From Arthrobacter sp. KBS0703 (GTDB lineage Bacteria > Actinomycetota > Actinomycetes > Actinomycetales > Micrococcaceae), in NCBI RefSeq assembly GCF_002008315.2, contig NZ_MVDG02000001.1, forward strand, positions 1,798,001 through 1,862,000: a DNA stretch of 64,000 nucleotides, read 5' to 3'. Shown one piece after another: positions 19,360-27,944 of this stretch (within the stretch, counting starts at the first letter, position 1; the number at the start of each line of letters is the position of its first letter). A program made the position numbers and the translations under genes. A model generated the notes under the pieces. The model had not been told where the DNA came from. It searched no databases and saw only the letters and a list, made by a program, of their open reading frames with translations.

Positions 19360-20142
19360 GTGCAGAAGCGGCCGACCTATTCCATCGAGGCCGTCGACAA
19401 CGCGCTGCAGCTTCTCCAGCTGCTCCGCGATGGCGGGGCGCTGCGGCTCAAGGACGCCGCCGAGGAGCTCGGCGTGGCCCCGTCCACCGCCCACCGACTC
19501 CTGGCCATGCTGGTCTACCGGGGGTTCGCCGTGCAGGATGAAACCCGCCGCTACGCACCCGGTCCGGCCATGGGCGTCGGTCCGGCCGGCCTGGGCTGGA
19601 CCAGGCTGCTCCGCTCGCTCGCCCAGCCGCACATGGAACTGCTCTCTGGGCGGCTCAACGAGACCGTCAATCTGATGGTGCGGGTCGGGACGAAAGTGCG
19701 CTTCCTGGCCACCGTCGAAGGAGAGAATGTGTTACGTGTCGGCGACCGGCAGGGGACGGTCATGCCAGCCAACAAGACCTCAGGGGGCAAGGCCATGCTC
19801 GCCGAACTGGAACCGCACATGATCGAACAGCTCTTCCGCAGCAGTAACGCCGAGATCGGCGGGGACACGATTCCCGCCACGGAGTATCCGGCGTTCCTGC
19901 GCGAACTCGAGTCCATCCGCAGCAACGGCTTCGCCGCCAATTTCGAAGGCACGGAGGAGGGCGTGAGCGCCTTGGGAATCGCCCTGCACAACAGGCACGG
20001 TCAGGTTGTGGGCGCGATCAGCGTCGCCACTCCCGCGACCCGGTTCCGCAGGGTGTTCGACGGCGGACTCGTCGCCGCCCTGCGTGAAACCTGCCGGCAG
20101 CTGGAGATCGACATCGCGGCAAATCCGGCCGAGCCGGACTAA
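19360..20142 (+). CDS. genR: IclR-family regulator of gentisate genes
   Basis: An IclR-type protein: N-terminal winged helix (YSIEAVDNALQLLQLLRDGGALRLKDAAEELGVAPSTAHRLLAMLVYRG) followed by the effector-binding domain with LPANKTSGGKAML-like block 'MPANKTSGGKAMLAEL'. GTG at 19321 would add 13 residues but has no ribosome site and lies inside an operator; GTG at 19360 has AGGAAG four bases upstream and is preferred. Position between the two halves of the pathway matches GenR of Corynebacterium glutamicum, an IclR regulator responding to 3-hydroxybenzoate and gentisate. Autoregulation is likely. Confidence 0.88.
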   Translation: MQKRPTYSIEAVDNALQLLQLLRDGGALRLKDAAEELGVAPSTAHRLLAMLVYRGFAVQDETRRYAPGPAMGVGPAGLGWTRLLRSLAQPHMELLSGRLNETVNLMVRVGTKVRFLATVEGENVLRVGDRQGTVMPANKTSGGKAMLAELEPHMIEQLFRSSNAEIGGDTIPATEYPAFLRELESIRSNGFAANFEGTEEGVSALGIALHNRHGQVVGAISVATPATRFRRVFDGGLVAALRETCRQLEIDIAANPAEPD

Positions 20143-20180
20143 GGCTCCGTCGGTCTCGAGAATTCAGCCTCGACCAACTA

Positions 20181-20197
20181 ATTCTGACCAGCAGAAT
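20181..20197. promoter_or_regulatory. Likely IclR-regulator operator 2
   Basis: ATTCTG-ACCAG-CAGAAT, a perfect 6-5-6 inverted repeat 76 bp upstream of the gentisate dioxygenase start. A further half site, GTTCTGACC, lies at 20250-20258, just ahead of the GAGGAGG ribosome site. The arms are identical to those of the site at 19313. Confidence 0.72.
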
Positions 20198-20272
20198 ATG
20201 TTGGGGGTCACACTGCTCCGTCCGTAGGGTCGAACTACGCCAACGAACTGTTCTGACCTAGAGGAGGCCCTC

Positions 20273-21403
20273 GTGTCCATCAGCGCCGAAAGCACGACCC
20301 ATGATTCAGTGGCCGCCAGCCACGCCCTGCCGGAGCCCACGCCTGAAGAGGCAGCCCAGCTGAAGCAGCTGTACCGGGATTTTGACCGCGAGAACCTGAT
20401 CCCGTTGTGGACGGAGATTGCGGATCTGATGCCGATGGTTCCGTCCCCGAAAGCCGTGCCGCATGTGTGGCGGTGGAGTGACCTGTATCCGCTGGCCGCC
20501 CGGGCGGGCGACCTGGTTCCCGTGGGCCGGGGCGGTGAACGCCGCGCGATTGCACTGGCCAACCCGGGCCTGGCGGGTACCCCCTACGCGACGCCCACGC
20601 TGTGGGCAGCCATCCAGTACCTCGGTGCGCACGAAACCGCGCCGGAACACCGCCACTCGCAGAACGCGTTCCGCTTCGTCGTCGAGGGCGAAGGCGTCTG
20701 GACCGTGGTGAACGGGGACCCGGTCGCGATGCGCCGCGGGGACTTCCTGCTGACCCCGGGCTGGAACTTCCACGGCCACCATAACGACACTGACCAGCCG
20801 ATGGCCTGGATCGACGGCCTGGACATCCCGTTCGTGCACTACGCCGACGCCGGGTTCTTCGAGTTCGGCACCGAGCGCGTCACCGACGAGGCCACCCCGG
20901 ACATCTCCCGCTCCGAACGGCTCTGGGCCCACCCCGGCCTGCGCCCGCTCTCGGGTCTGGATGACACCACCAACTCCCCCATCGCCGCGTACCGCTGGGA
21001 ACACACCGACCGTGCCCTGACCGAGCAGCTGCTCCTCGAAGACGAAGGCCACCCGGCCACGGTCTCCCAGGGCCACGCCGCGGTGCGTTACTCCAACCCG
21101 ACCACCGGCGGGGACGTGATGCCCACCATCCGGGCCGAGTTCCACCGCCTCCGTGCCGGCGCCAGCACCGAGGCCGTCCGGGAGGTCGGCTCCAGCGTGT
21201 GGCAGGTCTTCGAAGGGTTCGGCTCGGTGGTCCTGAACGGCGAGACCAGGACCCTGGACAAGGGCGACCTGTTCGTCGTCCCGTCCTGGCAGGAATGGTC
21301 CCTGCAGGCGGACACCGAGTTCGACCTGTTCCGTTTCAGCGACGCACCCATCTTTGAACGGCTGAATTTCAACCGCACCTACACCGAAGGACGCAACAAG
21401 TAA
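20273..21403 (+). CDS. genD: Gentisate 1,2-dioxygenase
   Basis: A 376-residue bicupin Fe(II) dioxygenase that cleaves gentisate to maleylpyruvate. The N-terminal cupin carries the metal ligands in PEHRHSQNAFRFVVEGEG and the following GWNFHGHHND block. The C-terminal cupin (SSVWQVFEGFGSVVLNGETRTLDKGDLFVVPSWQEWS) is degenerate, as usual for this family. The start is GTG at 20273 with GAGGAGG upstream. Its TAA overlaps the next ATG (TAATG). It is the first gene of a three-gene catabolic operon. Confidence 0.93.
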   Translation: MSISAESTTHDSVAASHALPEPTPEEAAQLKQLYRDFDRENLIPLWTEIADLMPMVPSPKAVPHVWRWSDLYPLAARAGDLVPVGRGGERRAIALANPGLAGTPYATPTLWAAIQYLGAHETAPEHRHSQNAFRFVVEGEGVWTVVNGDPVAMRRGDFLLTPGWNFHGHHNDTDQPMAWIDGLDIPFVHYADAGFFEFGTERVTDEATPDISRSERLWAHPGLRPLSGLDDTTNSPIAAYRWEHTDRALTEQLLLEDEGHPATVSQGHAAVRYSNPTTGGDVMPTIRAEFHRLRAGASTEAVREVGSSVWQVFEGFGSVVLNGETRTLDKGDLFVVPSWQEWSLQADTEFDLFRFSDAPIFERLNFNRTYTEGRNK

Positions 21404-22230
21404 TGAGACTCCTCACCCTCCGCACCGGCAACGGAACGACGACGGCCGTCCGCCAGGACGGCGACACCCTGACCCAGATCGACGGCTTCGCCGACGTCGG
21501 AGAGCTCCTCCGCAGCGACGGCTGGGAAGACACCGCGAAGGCAGCCAGCGGCGCAACGCACCCGTTCGACGGCGCCGACCTCGCCGCCGTCGTGCCCTTC
21601 CCGGGGAAAATCATCTGCGTGGGCCACAACTACCGTAACCACATCAAGGAAATGGGCCGGGAGATCCCGGAGTACCCCACCCTGTTCGCCAAGTACCAGG
21701 AATCCCTGATCGGCCCGAACGACGACCTGGCACTGCCGCAGGAATCCGACACCGTCGACTGGGAAGCCGAACTCGCCGTGGTGATCGGCAAGCAGGGCCG
21801 CCGGATCAGCGAGTCCGACGCCAAGGACCACATCGCCGGGTACTCCGTGCTGAACGACGTGTCCATGCGCGACTATCAGTTCCGCACCATCCAATGGCTG
21901 CAGGGCAAGACCTGGGAGAAGTCCACCCCGTTCGGCCCCGCCCTGGTCACCAGCGACGAATTCACCGCCGGCCCGCTCATGACCTCGGCCGTGGACGGCG
22001 AGATCCAGCAGCAGACCCCCACCGGCGACCTCGTCTTCACCCCGGAGTTCCTGGTCTCCTACATCTCCACCATCATCACGCTGAACCCCGGCGACGTGAT
22101 CGCCACCGGCACCCCGGGAGGCGTTGGCCACGCCCAGGACCCCAAGCGCTACCTGCAGGAAGGCCAGCTCCTGGTCACCACCATCGAGGGCCTGGGCCAG
22201 CTGAACAACCGCGTGGTCAAGGAAGCCTGA
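21403..22230 (+). CDS. genF: Fumarylpyruvate hydrolase (FAH family)
   Basis: A 275-residue fumarylacetoacetate-hydrolase-fold enzyme. VGHNYRNHIKEMG opens the catalytic domain. Metal ligands lie in the DWEAELAVVIG block (two Glu) and the LNDVSMRDYQ segment (Asp). In this operon it should hydrolyse fumarylpyruvate to fumarate and pyruvate, the last step of the gentisate route. It is flanked by 1- and 4-nt overlaps with the dioxygenase and the isomerase (TGATG at 22228-22232), so the three are co-translated. Confidence 0.9.
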   Translation: MRLLTLRTGNGTTTAVRQDGDTLTQIDGFADVGELLRSDGWEDTAKAASGATHPFDGADLAAVVPFPGKIICVGHNYRNHIKEMGREIPEYPTLFAKYQESLIGPNDDLALPQESDTVDWEAELAVVIGKQGRRISESDAKDHIAGYSVLNDVSMRDYQFRTIQWLQGKTWEKSTPFGPALVTSDEFTAGPLMTSAVDGEIQQQTPTGDLVFTPEFLVSYISTIITLNPGDVIATGTPGGVGHAQDPKRYLQEGQLLVTTIEGLGQLNNRVVKEA

Positions 22231-22982
22231 TGGCTGCCCGCACCGACCAGACCACCGACCCGCAGCTGCTCGAGGGTTTGCTGCAGGCCCGGCGGGGCAC
22301 CGCGTTCTTCGCCCGCAAACTCAACGAACTCAGCGACCAGGAGCTCGACGGCGATTCGCTGCTGCGGGGCTGGACCCGCCGCCACGTGACGGCCCACATC
22401 GGCTACAACGCGCGGGCCATCGCGCGGCTGGTCGAGTGGGCGGGCACCGGCGTGGAGACACCCATGTACGCCTCCACGTCGGTGCGGGACCACGAAATCA
22501 ACTTCGGCGCCACGCTCAGCCCGATCGCGCTGCGGAACCTGTTCGACCACTCCGCCGTTCACCTGAACGTCGAATGGCGCGACCTCCCCGAAGATGCCTG
22601 GCACCACAAAGTGCGGACCATCCAGGGCCGGGAGGTGCCTGCAACGGAAACGGTCTGGATGCGCACCCGCGAAGTCTGGATGCACGCCGTCGACCTGGAC
22701 AACGGCGCCTCCTTCGCCGACATCCCGGCGCCCGTCCTGGAACGCCTGCTCAAGGACATCACCGGTGCGTGGCACACCCGCGGCACCGACGCGGGACTGG
22801 TGGTCAAAGTGACGGACCGCAATCTCACGTTCGGGGATCCGACGTCGGCGTCCCCCACCGTGGTCTCCGGGCCGTTGGCCGCCGTCGTCGAATGGGCCGC
22901 CGGCCGGGGGCTCGGCGGCGTCACCGCCACCGGCATGGCAGCCACCAACGGTGCGGTTCCGGCCGCGCCGAAGTGGATTTGA
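22230..22982 (+). CDS. genH: Maleylpyruvate isomerase, mycothiol-dependent type
   Basis: A 250-residue DinB-fold protein. Residues about 10-150 form the MDMPI N-terminal domain. The probable metal ligands are His52 (RRHVTAHIGYNARA) and the Glu148/His152 pair in REVWMHAVDLD, the His-Glu-His arrangement of the Corynebacterium enzyme. It isomerises maleylpyruvate to fumarylpyruvate using mycothiol, a thiol made only by actinobacteria. It is the last gene of the operon; a strong hairpin follows 28 bp after the stop. Confidence 0.9.
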   Translation: MAARTDQTTDPQLLEGLLQARRGTAFFARKLNELSDQELDGDSLLRGWTRRHVTAHIGYNARAIARLVEWAGTGVETPMYASTSVRDHEINFGATLSPIALRNLFDHSAVHLNVEWRDLPEDAWHHKVRTIQGREVPATETVWMRTREVWMHAVDLDNGASFADIPAPVLERLLKDITGAWHTRGTDAGLVVKVTDRNLTFGDPTSASPTVVSGPLAAVVEWAAGRGLGGVTATGMAATNGAVPAAPKWI

Positions 22983-23010
22983 ACCCATCGCCGCACTGAT
23001 TCCGGCAACG

Positions 23011-23041
23011 GGAAAAGCCCCCTCGCCGAGGGGGCTTTTCC
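23011..23041. terminator. Bidirectional terminator of the gentisate operon
   Basis: GGAAAAGCCCCCTC (23011-23024) pairs perfectly with GAGGGGGCTTTTCC (23028-23041) around a 3-nt loop. The A and T ends of the stem supply a T-tract in both directions. It separates the convergent isomerase and MerR genes. Confidence 0.92.
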
Positions 23042-23056
23042 AGTATTCGGCCGCAG

Positions 23057-23812
23057 CTACAGGTTCGCTTCCGCGTAGACGCGCAGGGCGTCCCGAACGA
23101 AAGTTGCGCCGGACTCGCCGCCATAGTTTGCGCTGAAGCGAGGATCGGCCACATACATTTCGCCGAGCCCGATCACGTAACCCTTCACGTCACCTCCCGA
23201 TGCCGCCGGCGTACCTGGAATTCCCCGGAGCCATTCCACCTGCCGCCGGGCAAGGTCCTGCGCCTCGTCGCTATCGGCGGCGATGCCCGCACCGGCCGCG
23301 GCGATCCAGTCGCTGCCGAGCTGCTGCGAGCGCTGCTTCCAGGCCGCTTTCTCCCGGGCGTCCATTCCACGCCACCAGGAGTGGCCGCTGGCATAGGCAT
23401 CCCTGCCCCAGCGTTCCTCCACTTCATCCTTGTACCGGGTGTGGTCAAAGCCGTCGAACATGTTCTCTGCCATCAGCTCTCCACCTCCTTTCACTGCCTC
23501 GATGGTGCGCTGGACCGATGCGATCTGCCGGTTCAGCCTGTCCTGCTCCTGGCGCAGCCACTTCAGGTGGCCGCTCAGGGCCTTGACGGCGTCTGACTCG
23601 TCGCCAAGCACTTCGCCGATCACCGACAGGCCAAGGCCCAGCTCGCGCAACAGCAGAATCCGCTGGAGCTGGACCAGCGCCGCCTGGTCGTAGTGCCGGT
23701 AGCCGTTGGGGGCCATCCGGCTCGGCTTAAGCAGGCCGATGTCGTCATAGTGCCGCAGCGCCCGGCTTGTGGTGCCGGCGATCCTGGCGATCTGTTGGAT
23801 CGACCAGTCCAT
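23057..23812 (-). CDS. MerR-family regulator with TipAS domain
   Basis: A 251-residue protein. Residues 1-70 are a MerR winged helix (WSIQQIARIAGTTSRALRHYDDIGLLKPSR...GYRHYD), followed by a coiled-coil dimerisation helix. The C-terminal half (from HTRYKDEVEERWG) is the TipAS antibiotic-sensing domain known from TipAL of Streptomyces. The start at 23812 has AAGGAGG five bases upstream. A target gene is not obvious; the flanking oxidoreductase is on the same strand but belongs to another regulator's divergent unit. Confidence 0.9.
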   Translation of the reverse strand: MDWSIQQIARIAGTTSRALRHYDDIGLLKPSRMAPNGYRHYDQAALVQLQRILLLRELGLGLSVIGEVLGDESDAVKALSGHLKWLRQEQDRLNRQIASVQRTIEAVKGGGELMAENMFDGFDHTRYKDEVEERWGRDAYASGHSWWRGMDAREKAAWKQRSQQLGSDWIAAAGAGIAADSDEAQDLARRQVEWLRGIPGTPAASGGDVKGYVIGLGEMYVADPRFSANYGGESGATFVRDALRVYAEANL

Positions 23813-23878
23813 GCGTTCCTCCTTCCGCGGCACCTCCGCGCCGATAAGCCGACTCTAAAGGTTGACGCAACGGGAAGG

Positions 23879-24940
23879 TCAAGAACCTGATTTGGGAATG
23901 GTGATGGCGATTTTCCCGCGGGTTTTGCCGGCATCGAAGTAGCGCATTGCATCGGGGACCTGTTCCAGCGGATAGGTACGGTCGAGGGTAGGGGTCAGGG
24001 TTCCTGCTTCGATGAGTCCGGCGAGGTGCTCGAGGTCCGCTGCCTCCGCCTTGGCCAGGACCATGGTCAGCCGCTGGCTGATGAACGGTGACAGGGCCAG
24101 CGCCCGGAACTGCCTGTCAATACTGCCCGTCCAGGGCCCGCCTTCCTCGCCGCCGGTAATGACGGCCGTTCCGGTGCGGGTGAGCGCCCGGCGGAGGCGC
24201 GCCAGGCCGGGGTTGCCGGCGATGTCCAGGATCAGGTCGTAGTGTTCGCTGCCGTCGGCGAAGTCCTGCCTGGTGTAGTCGATGACGTGGTCGGCGCCGA
24301 GCGAACGCACCAGGTCCATCTTGCCGGTGCTGGAAACTCCGGTGACCACTGCGCCGGAAGCCTTGGCGAGCTGCACAGCGTAGCTGCCGACCCCGCCCGA
24401 GGCGCCGAGGACCAGCACCTTCTGCCCCGGCGTTATCGGGCCGGCGGTGCGGAGGGCCTGCAGGGCGGTGCAGGCGGACACAGGAACCACCGAGGCTTGT
24501 TCGAAGCTGATGTTCGCCGGCTTGCGGGCGAGCTGGCTTTCGCGGGCGGTGGCGTACTCGGCGAAGGGGCCTTTCCCTGCGCCGAAGACGTGGTCCCCGG
24601 CTGAGAACCGGGTCACGGCCGCTCCGACCGCGATGACGGTGCCGGCCAGGTCCAGCCCGGGAACGGGGTTTTTGGGGGCGCGGATGCCGTAGGCCAGGCG
24701 CAGCGCGTACGGCAGGCCCGTGGTGACGTGCCAGGTGCCCCGGTCCAGCCCGGCGGCATGGACCTGGATCAACACTTCGTCCTCTCCAATCCCCGGACTG
24801 GGAATCTGCGCCATGTGCAGGACACCGGCGGAGCCGTAGGACTCCTGCACGATGGCCCGCATGGTGACCTCGCCTCCCGGCGAGCCGCCCGGCGAGCCGC
24901 CCGGACGAGGGGTCCCCTTAGCTTGTTGACCAGAGGTCAT
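23879..24940 (-). CDS. Quinone oxidoreductase-like zinc-independent MDR enzyme
   Basis: An NADP-type medium-chain dehydrogenase/reductase, about 353 residues. The GroES-like part begins MRAIVQESYGSAGVLHMAQIP and the nucleotide fold contains VLVLGASGGVGSYAVQLAKASGA. The zinc-binding cysteines and GHE motif are absent, so it resembles quinone/enal reductases. Two starts have ribosome sites: 24940 (AGGA) and 24862 (GAGG), the latter giving the family-standard N-terminus. The extra residues include PGGSPGGSPGG, encoded by a 12-bp tandem repeat at 24881-24904. Divergent from a TetR gene that probably controls it. Confidence 0.85.
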   Translation of the reverse strand: MTSGQQAKGTPRPGGSPGGSPGGEVTMRAIVQESYGSAGVLHMAQIPSPGIGEDEVLIQVHAAGLDRGTWHVTTGLPYALRLAYGIRAPKNPVPGLDLAGTVIAVGAAVTRFSAGDHVFGAGKGPFAEYATARESQLARKPANISFEQASVVPVSACTALQALRTAGPITPGQKVLVLGASGGVGSYAVQLAKASGAVVTGVSSTGKMDLVRSLGADHVIDYTRQDFADGSEHYDLILDIAGNPGLARLRRALTRTGTAVITGGEEGGPWTGSIDRQFRALALSPFISQRLTMVLAKAEAADLEHLAGLIEAGTLTPTLDRTYPLEQVPDAMRYFDAGKTRGKIAITIPKSGS

Positions 24941-24982
24941 GGCCGTTCCTTTCAAACACTTGGAGTGTGCAGCCCACTGATT

Positions 24983-25020
24983 CGTACGCTGTACTAAAAA
25001 GAGTATCGTACAATGTACTA
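24983..25020. promoter_or_regulatory. Paired operator for the divergent TetR regulator
   Basis: CGTACGCTGTACTA (24983-24996) and CGTACAATGTACTA (25007-25020) are near-identical direct repeats 24 bp apart. Each contains a GTAC-N3-GTAC inverted pair. They sit in the divergent promoter region between the oxidoreductase and the TetR gene, where an autoregulator would bind. Confidence 0.7.
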
Positions 25021-25045
25021 AACCGCTACGGCCAAGGAGTTTTCG

Positions 25046-25738
25046 TTGTCGACCACCACGCCGCCCGTCCCTGGGAAGAGACTTCCGCTCAGCCGGGAGA
25101 AAGTGCTTGAGTGCGCTTTGGGCCTGGCCGACGAGTCCGGAATCGCCGCACTGACCATCCGATCGCTCGCGCAGAGCATGGGGACCAAACCCATGTCGCT
25201 CTACTACTACGTGGCCAACAAGGAAGAGATTCTTGACGGCATCGTGGACATTGTCTTCGGCGAAATCGAACAGCCCTCCCCCGCGGGCGACTGGCGGGAC
25301 GAAATGCACCGCAGGGCGCACGCGATGCGCCGCGCGCTCAGGCGCCACCCGTGGGCGGTCGGACTCTTGGAATCCCGCACCTCCCCCGGCCCGGCGACCC
25401 TGCGCCACCACGACGCGACGCTGGGCACGCTAAGAGCCGCCGGCTTTTCAGTTCAGCTCACGGCCCACGCCTACGCCCTGCTGGACAGCTACATTTACGG
25501 TTTCGCCCTCCAGGAAGCCGCCCTGCCCTTTACCGGCCCGGACACCGCCGCGGAAACCACGACGCCGATCGTGGAGAGTTTTTCAACCGGTCAGTACCCC
25601 CACCTGGTCGAGATTGCCACCGAACACGTGCTCAGACCCGGCTACGACTTCGGGGATGAGTTCGACTTCGGGCTGAACCTCATTCTTGACGGCCTCAGCC
25701 GGTCGATTCCACCCGCTGGCCCAGACGCGGAGCATTAG
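25046..25738 (+). CDS. TetR-family regulator
   Basis: A 230-residue regulator. The DNA-binding domain is LSREKVLECALGLADESGIAALTIRSLAQSMGTKPMSLYYYVANKEEILDGIVD, with the TetR recognition helix ending in SLYYYVANKEE. The C-terminal part fits the TetR_C (TetR/ActII-like) ligand domain. The start is TTG at 25046, which has AAGGAG eight bases upstream. It is divergent from the MDR oxidoreductase, with two direct-repeat operators between them; repression of that enzyme and itself is the probable role. Confidence 0.87.
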   Translation: MSTTTPPVPGKRLPLSREKVLECALGLADESGIAALTIRSLAQSMGTKPMSLYYYVANKEEILDGIVDIVFGEIEQPSPAGDWRDEMHRRAHAMRRALRRHPWAVGLLESRTSPGPATLRHHDATLGTLRAAGFSVQLTAHAYALLDSYIYGFALQEAALPFTGPDTAAETTTPIVESFSTGQYPHLVEIATEHVLRPGYDFGDEFDFGLNLILDGLSRSIPPAGPDAEH

Positions 25739-25792
25739 AACGGAAACTCCGGAAACCTATTACTGTGGCGCGGAATTCCGTTGTAATACGTG

Positions 25793-27487
25793 TCAGAAGG
25801 CGGGGCCGCCGGGCTCGCCGAGCGGGTACTCACGCTGGATCTCGGCGACCTTCGGATCGTTCTCGTCGGCGCCGTAGTCCGAGCTGCGCGTGATGTCCTT
25901 TCCATCAGGGACCTTGAATGCACGGAGTACCAGAGACAGGCCGGCAGCGACGATAAGGTTTATCACGAAGGCCACGACAGCGATGTAGACCTGCACGTCG
26001 GTACCGGGGATGGCCGCGATGGAGCCGCCAAAGTTGGCTTTCGTGACTGGGTTGACCACGTTGTAGGCAGCGATAGTGCCATAGATGATTCCGGCTGCCC
26101 AGCCGCAGAACAGCGCCCACCGGTGGAACCAGCGGGTGTATAGCCCTGCCACGATTGCCGGGAAAGTCTGCAAGATCCATATGCCGCCGAGGAGCTGCAT
26201 ATTAATGGCTGCCGACTGGTCCATGGCGATGACGAAAATCAGTGCACCGAATTTCACCACCAGCGATGCGATCTTGGAGACTTTGGCTTCCTGCCTGGGT
26301 TTGGCGTCAGGTCGGATCAGATCGCGGTAAATGTTGCGGGTGAAGAGGTTGGCGGCGGCTATTGACATGATCGCGGCCGGGACCAACGCGCCGATGGCGA
26401 TGGCGGCCAAGGCGATGCCGGCAAACCAGTCCGGGAAGTGGTCAAGGAACAGCTGCGGCACCACCAGCTGCGGGTTAATGGCGCCGTTCAAGTCGATGGG
26501 CTTGGTACCGGCGTAAATCGCCGCGTAACCCAGCAGCGCCAGGAACCCCAGCATCAACGAGTACAGCGGCAGCACCGCGGCATTCTTCCGGATCGTGTTC
26601 CTGCTCTTCGTCGCCAGGACGCCCGTGATCGAGTGCGGATACATGAACAGCGCCAAGGCCGAGCCCAAAGCCAGCGTCCAGTACGCGGAGTAGCTGCCGG
26701 CGCCCGGAATGAATACTCCAGCGGGTTTGCCGGTTGCCGGGTTGACCGCACCCAGTTTCGCCTCAGCCGAGTCGAAGATGGTGCCCCAGCCGCCGAACTT
26801 GATCGGCAGGTAGATCACCGCAACGATCACCGCCAGATAGATCAGCAGGTCCTTGACTACTGCGATCAGGGCCGGAGCCCGCAGACCCGACGTGTAGGTG
26901 TAGGCGGCCAGGACTACGAACGCGATGATCAGCGGCAGATCCGTCAGCAGCACGTTCTCCGCACTGCCCAGGCCCAGCACCGTGAGCACAGCCTTGATGC
27001 CAACCAGCTGCAGCGCGATGTAAGGCATGGTCGCGACGATGCCCGTCACGGCGACGGCAACGGTAAGGGCCTTGCTGCCGTAGCGGCCGCCAACGAAATC
27101 GGCCGGCGTGACGAACCCATGCCGGTGCGAAACGGACCACAGACGGCTCATAAGGAGAAACACGATCGGGTACAGAACGATCGTGTACGGTACTGCGAAG
27201 AAACCGCTGACGGCTCCCGTGGCCCACATCGCAGCCGGGACTGCCACGAAGGTATAGGCCGTATAGAGGTCGCCGCCCAGCAGGAACCAGGTCACCCAGG
27301 TTCCAAAACCGCGGCCTCCAAGGCCCCACTCGTCCAGGCTGTGGAGCCCAGTCGCCTCTTCTCGGCGCCACCGCGCCGCAAAGAACCCCAAGGCAGCCAC
27401 CAAGACGAAGAGAATAATCACAATAGTGAGTGCAACGCCGTTAATGGGCCGGTCCGGAACGGCCAGCGGCACGGTGAGCCCGCTCAT
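25793..27487 (-). CDS. Sodium:solute symporter, monocarboxylate permease type
   Basis: A 564-residue polytopic membrane protein of the SSS family, with 13-14 hydrophobic segments. The segments TWFLLGGDLYTAYTFVAVPAAMW, GFVTPADFVGGRYGS and the AIAIGALVPAAIMSIAAANLFTRNIYRD block are those of MctP/ActP-like monocarboxylate permeases. A DUF3311 protein precedes it with an ATGA overlap, the pairing found for such permeases. Substrates could be acetate, pyruvate, lactate or similar; the sequence does not decide. Confidence 0.88.
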   Translation of the reverse strand: MSGLTVPLAVPDRPINGVALTIVIILFVLVAALGFFAARWRREEATGLHSLDEWGLGGRGFGTWVTWFLLGGDLYTAYTFVAVPAAMWATGAVSGFFAVPYTIVLYPIVFLLMSRLWSVSHRHGFVTPADFVGGRYGSKALTVAVAVTGIVATMPYIALQLVGIKAVLTVLGLGSAENVLLTDLPLIIAFVVLAAYTYTSGLRAPALIAVVKDLLIYLAVIVAVIYLPIKFGGWGTIFDSAEAKLGAVNPATGKPAGVFIPGAGSYSAYWTLALGSALALFMYPHSITGVLATKSRNTIRKNAAVLPLYSLMLGFLALLGYAAIYAGTKPIDLNGAINPQLVVPQLFLDHFPDWFAGIALAAIAIGALVPAAIMSIAAANLFTRNIYRDLIRPDAKPRQEAKVSKIASLVVKFGALIFVIAMDQSAAINMQLLGGIWILQTFPAIVAGLYTRWFHRWALFCGWAAGIIYGTIAAYNVVNPVTKANFGGSIAAIPGTDVQVYIAVVAFVINLIVAAGLSLVLRAFKVPDGKDITRSSDYGADENDPKVAEIQREYPLGEPGGPAF

Positions 27488-27765
27488 CGCTCATCCTCTG
27501 CACCGGTCGTTCCCCGCACGGCTTCGCGACGGCGCCGATCCTCCTTGGTGATCAGCCAGTAAGAGCACCCCACCAGGCCCGCGGTGACCGGAATCCACAT
27601 CATCTGATACCAGTAGAAGAACGGCATACCGGCCAAGCGCGGCTCATCGATTGAATACGCCGGCACAAACAACGGAACCACAATGGCGGTTGCCAACAGT
27701 ATTCCGGCGATGACGTACGGACCAGGTCTTGCCGGCCCGCGCGTTGGAGCATCAGGAATGGACAT
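27484..27765 (-). CDS. DUF3311 small membrane protein
   Basis: A 93-residue protein with two hydrophobic helices: YVIAGILLATAIVVPLFVPAYS and FFYWYQMMWIPVTAGLVGCSYWLI. The PFFYWYQMMWIP block is the DUF3311 signature. Its stop overlaps the symporter start (ATGA), so the two are made together. DUF3311 proteins are regularly found beside SSS permeases and may act as accessory subunits; this is inference from context. Confidence 0.88.
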   Translation of the reverse strand: MSIPDAPTRGPARPGPYVIAGILLATAIVVPLFVPAYSIDEPRLAGMPFFYWYQMMWIPVTAGLVGCSYWLITKEDRRRREAVRGTTGAEDER

Positions 27766-27944
27766 CGACGCCTCCTCATCGAGACGGGCCCCGCAGCGGG
27801 AAGGCTTCCCGGGACGTGCCGGCGGCCTGTGGACCGTGTGTCGCGGCGGTCCTAACCAACAGAATAGACACTGGACTTATTCTCCAACAGGGCATTTGCG
27901 CCCGTACTTTCTAGTTAGTTGGCGGAACCGGTAGATTTGAGGCG

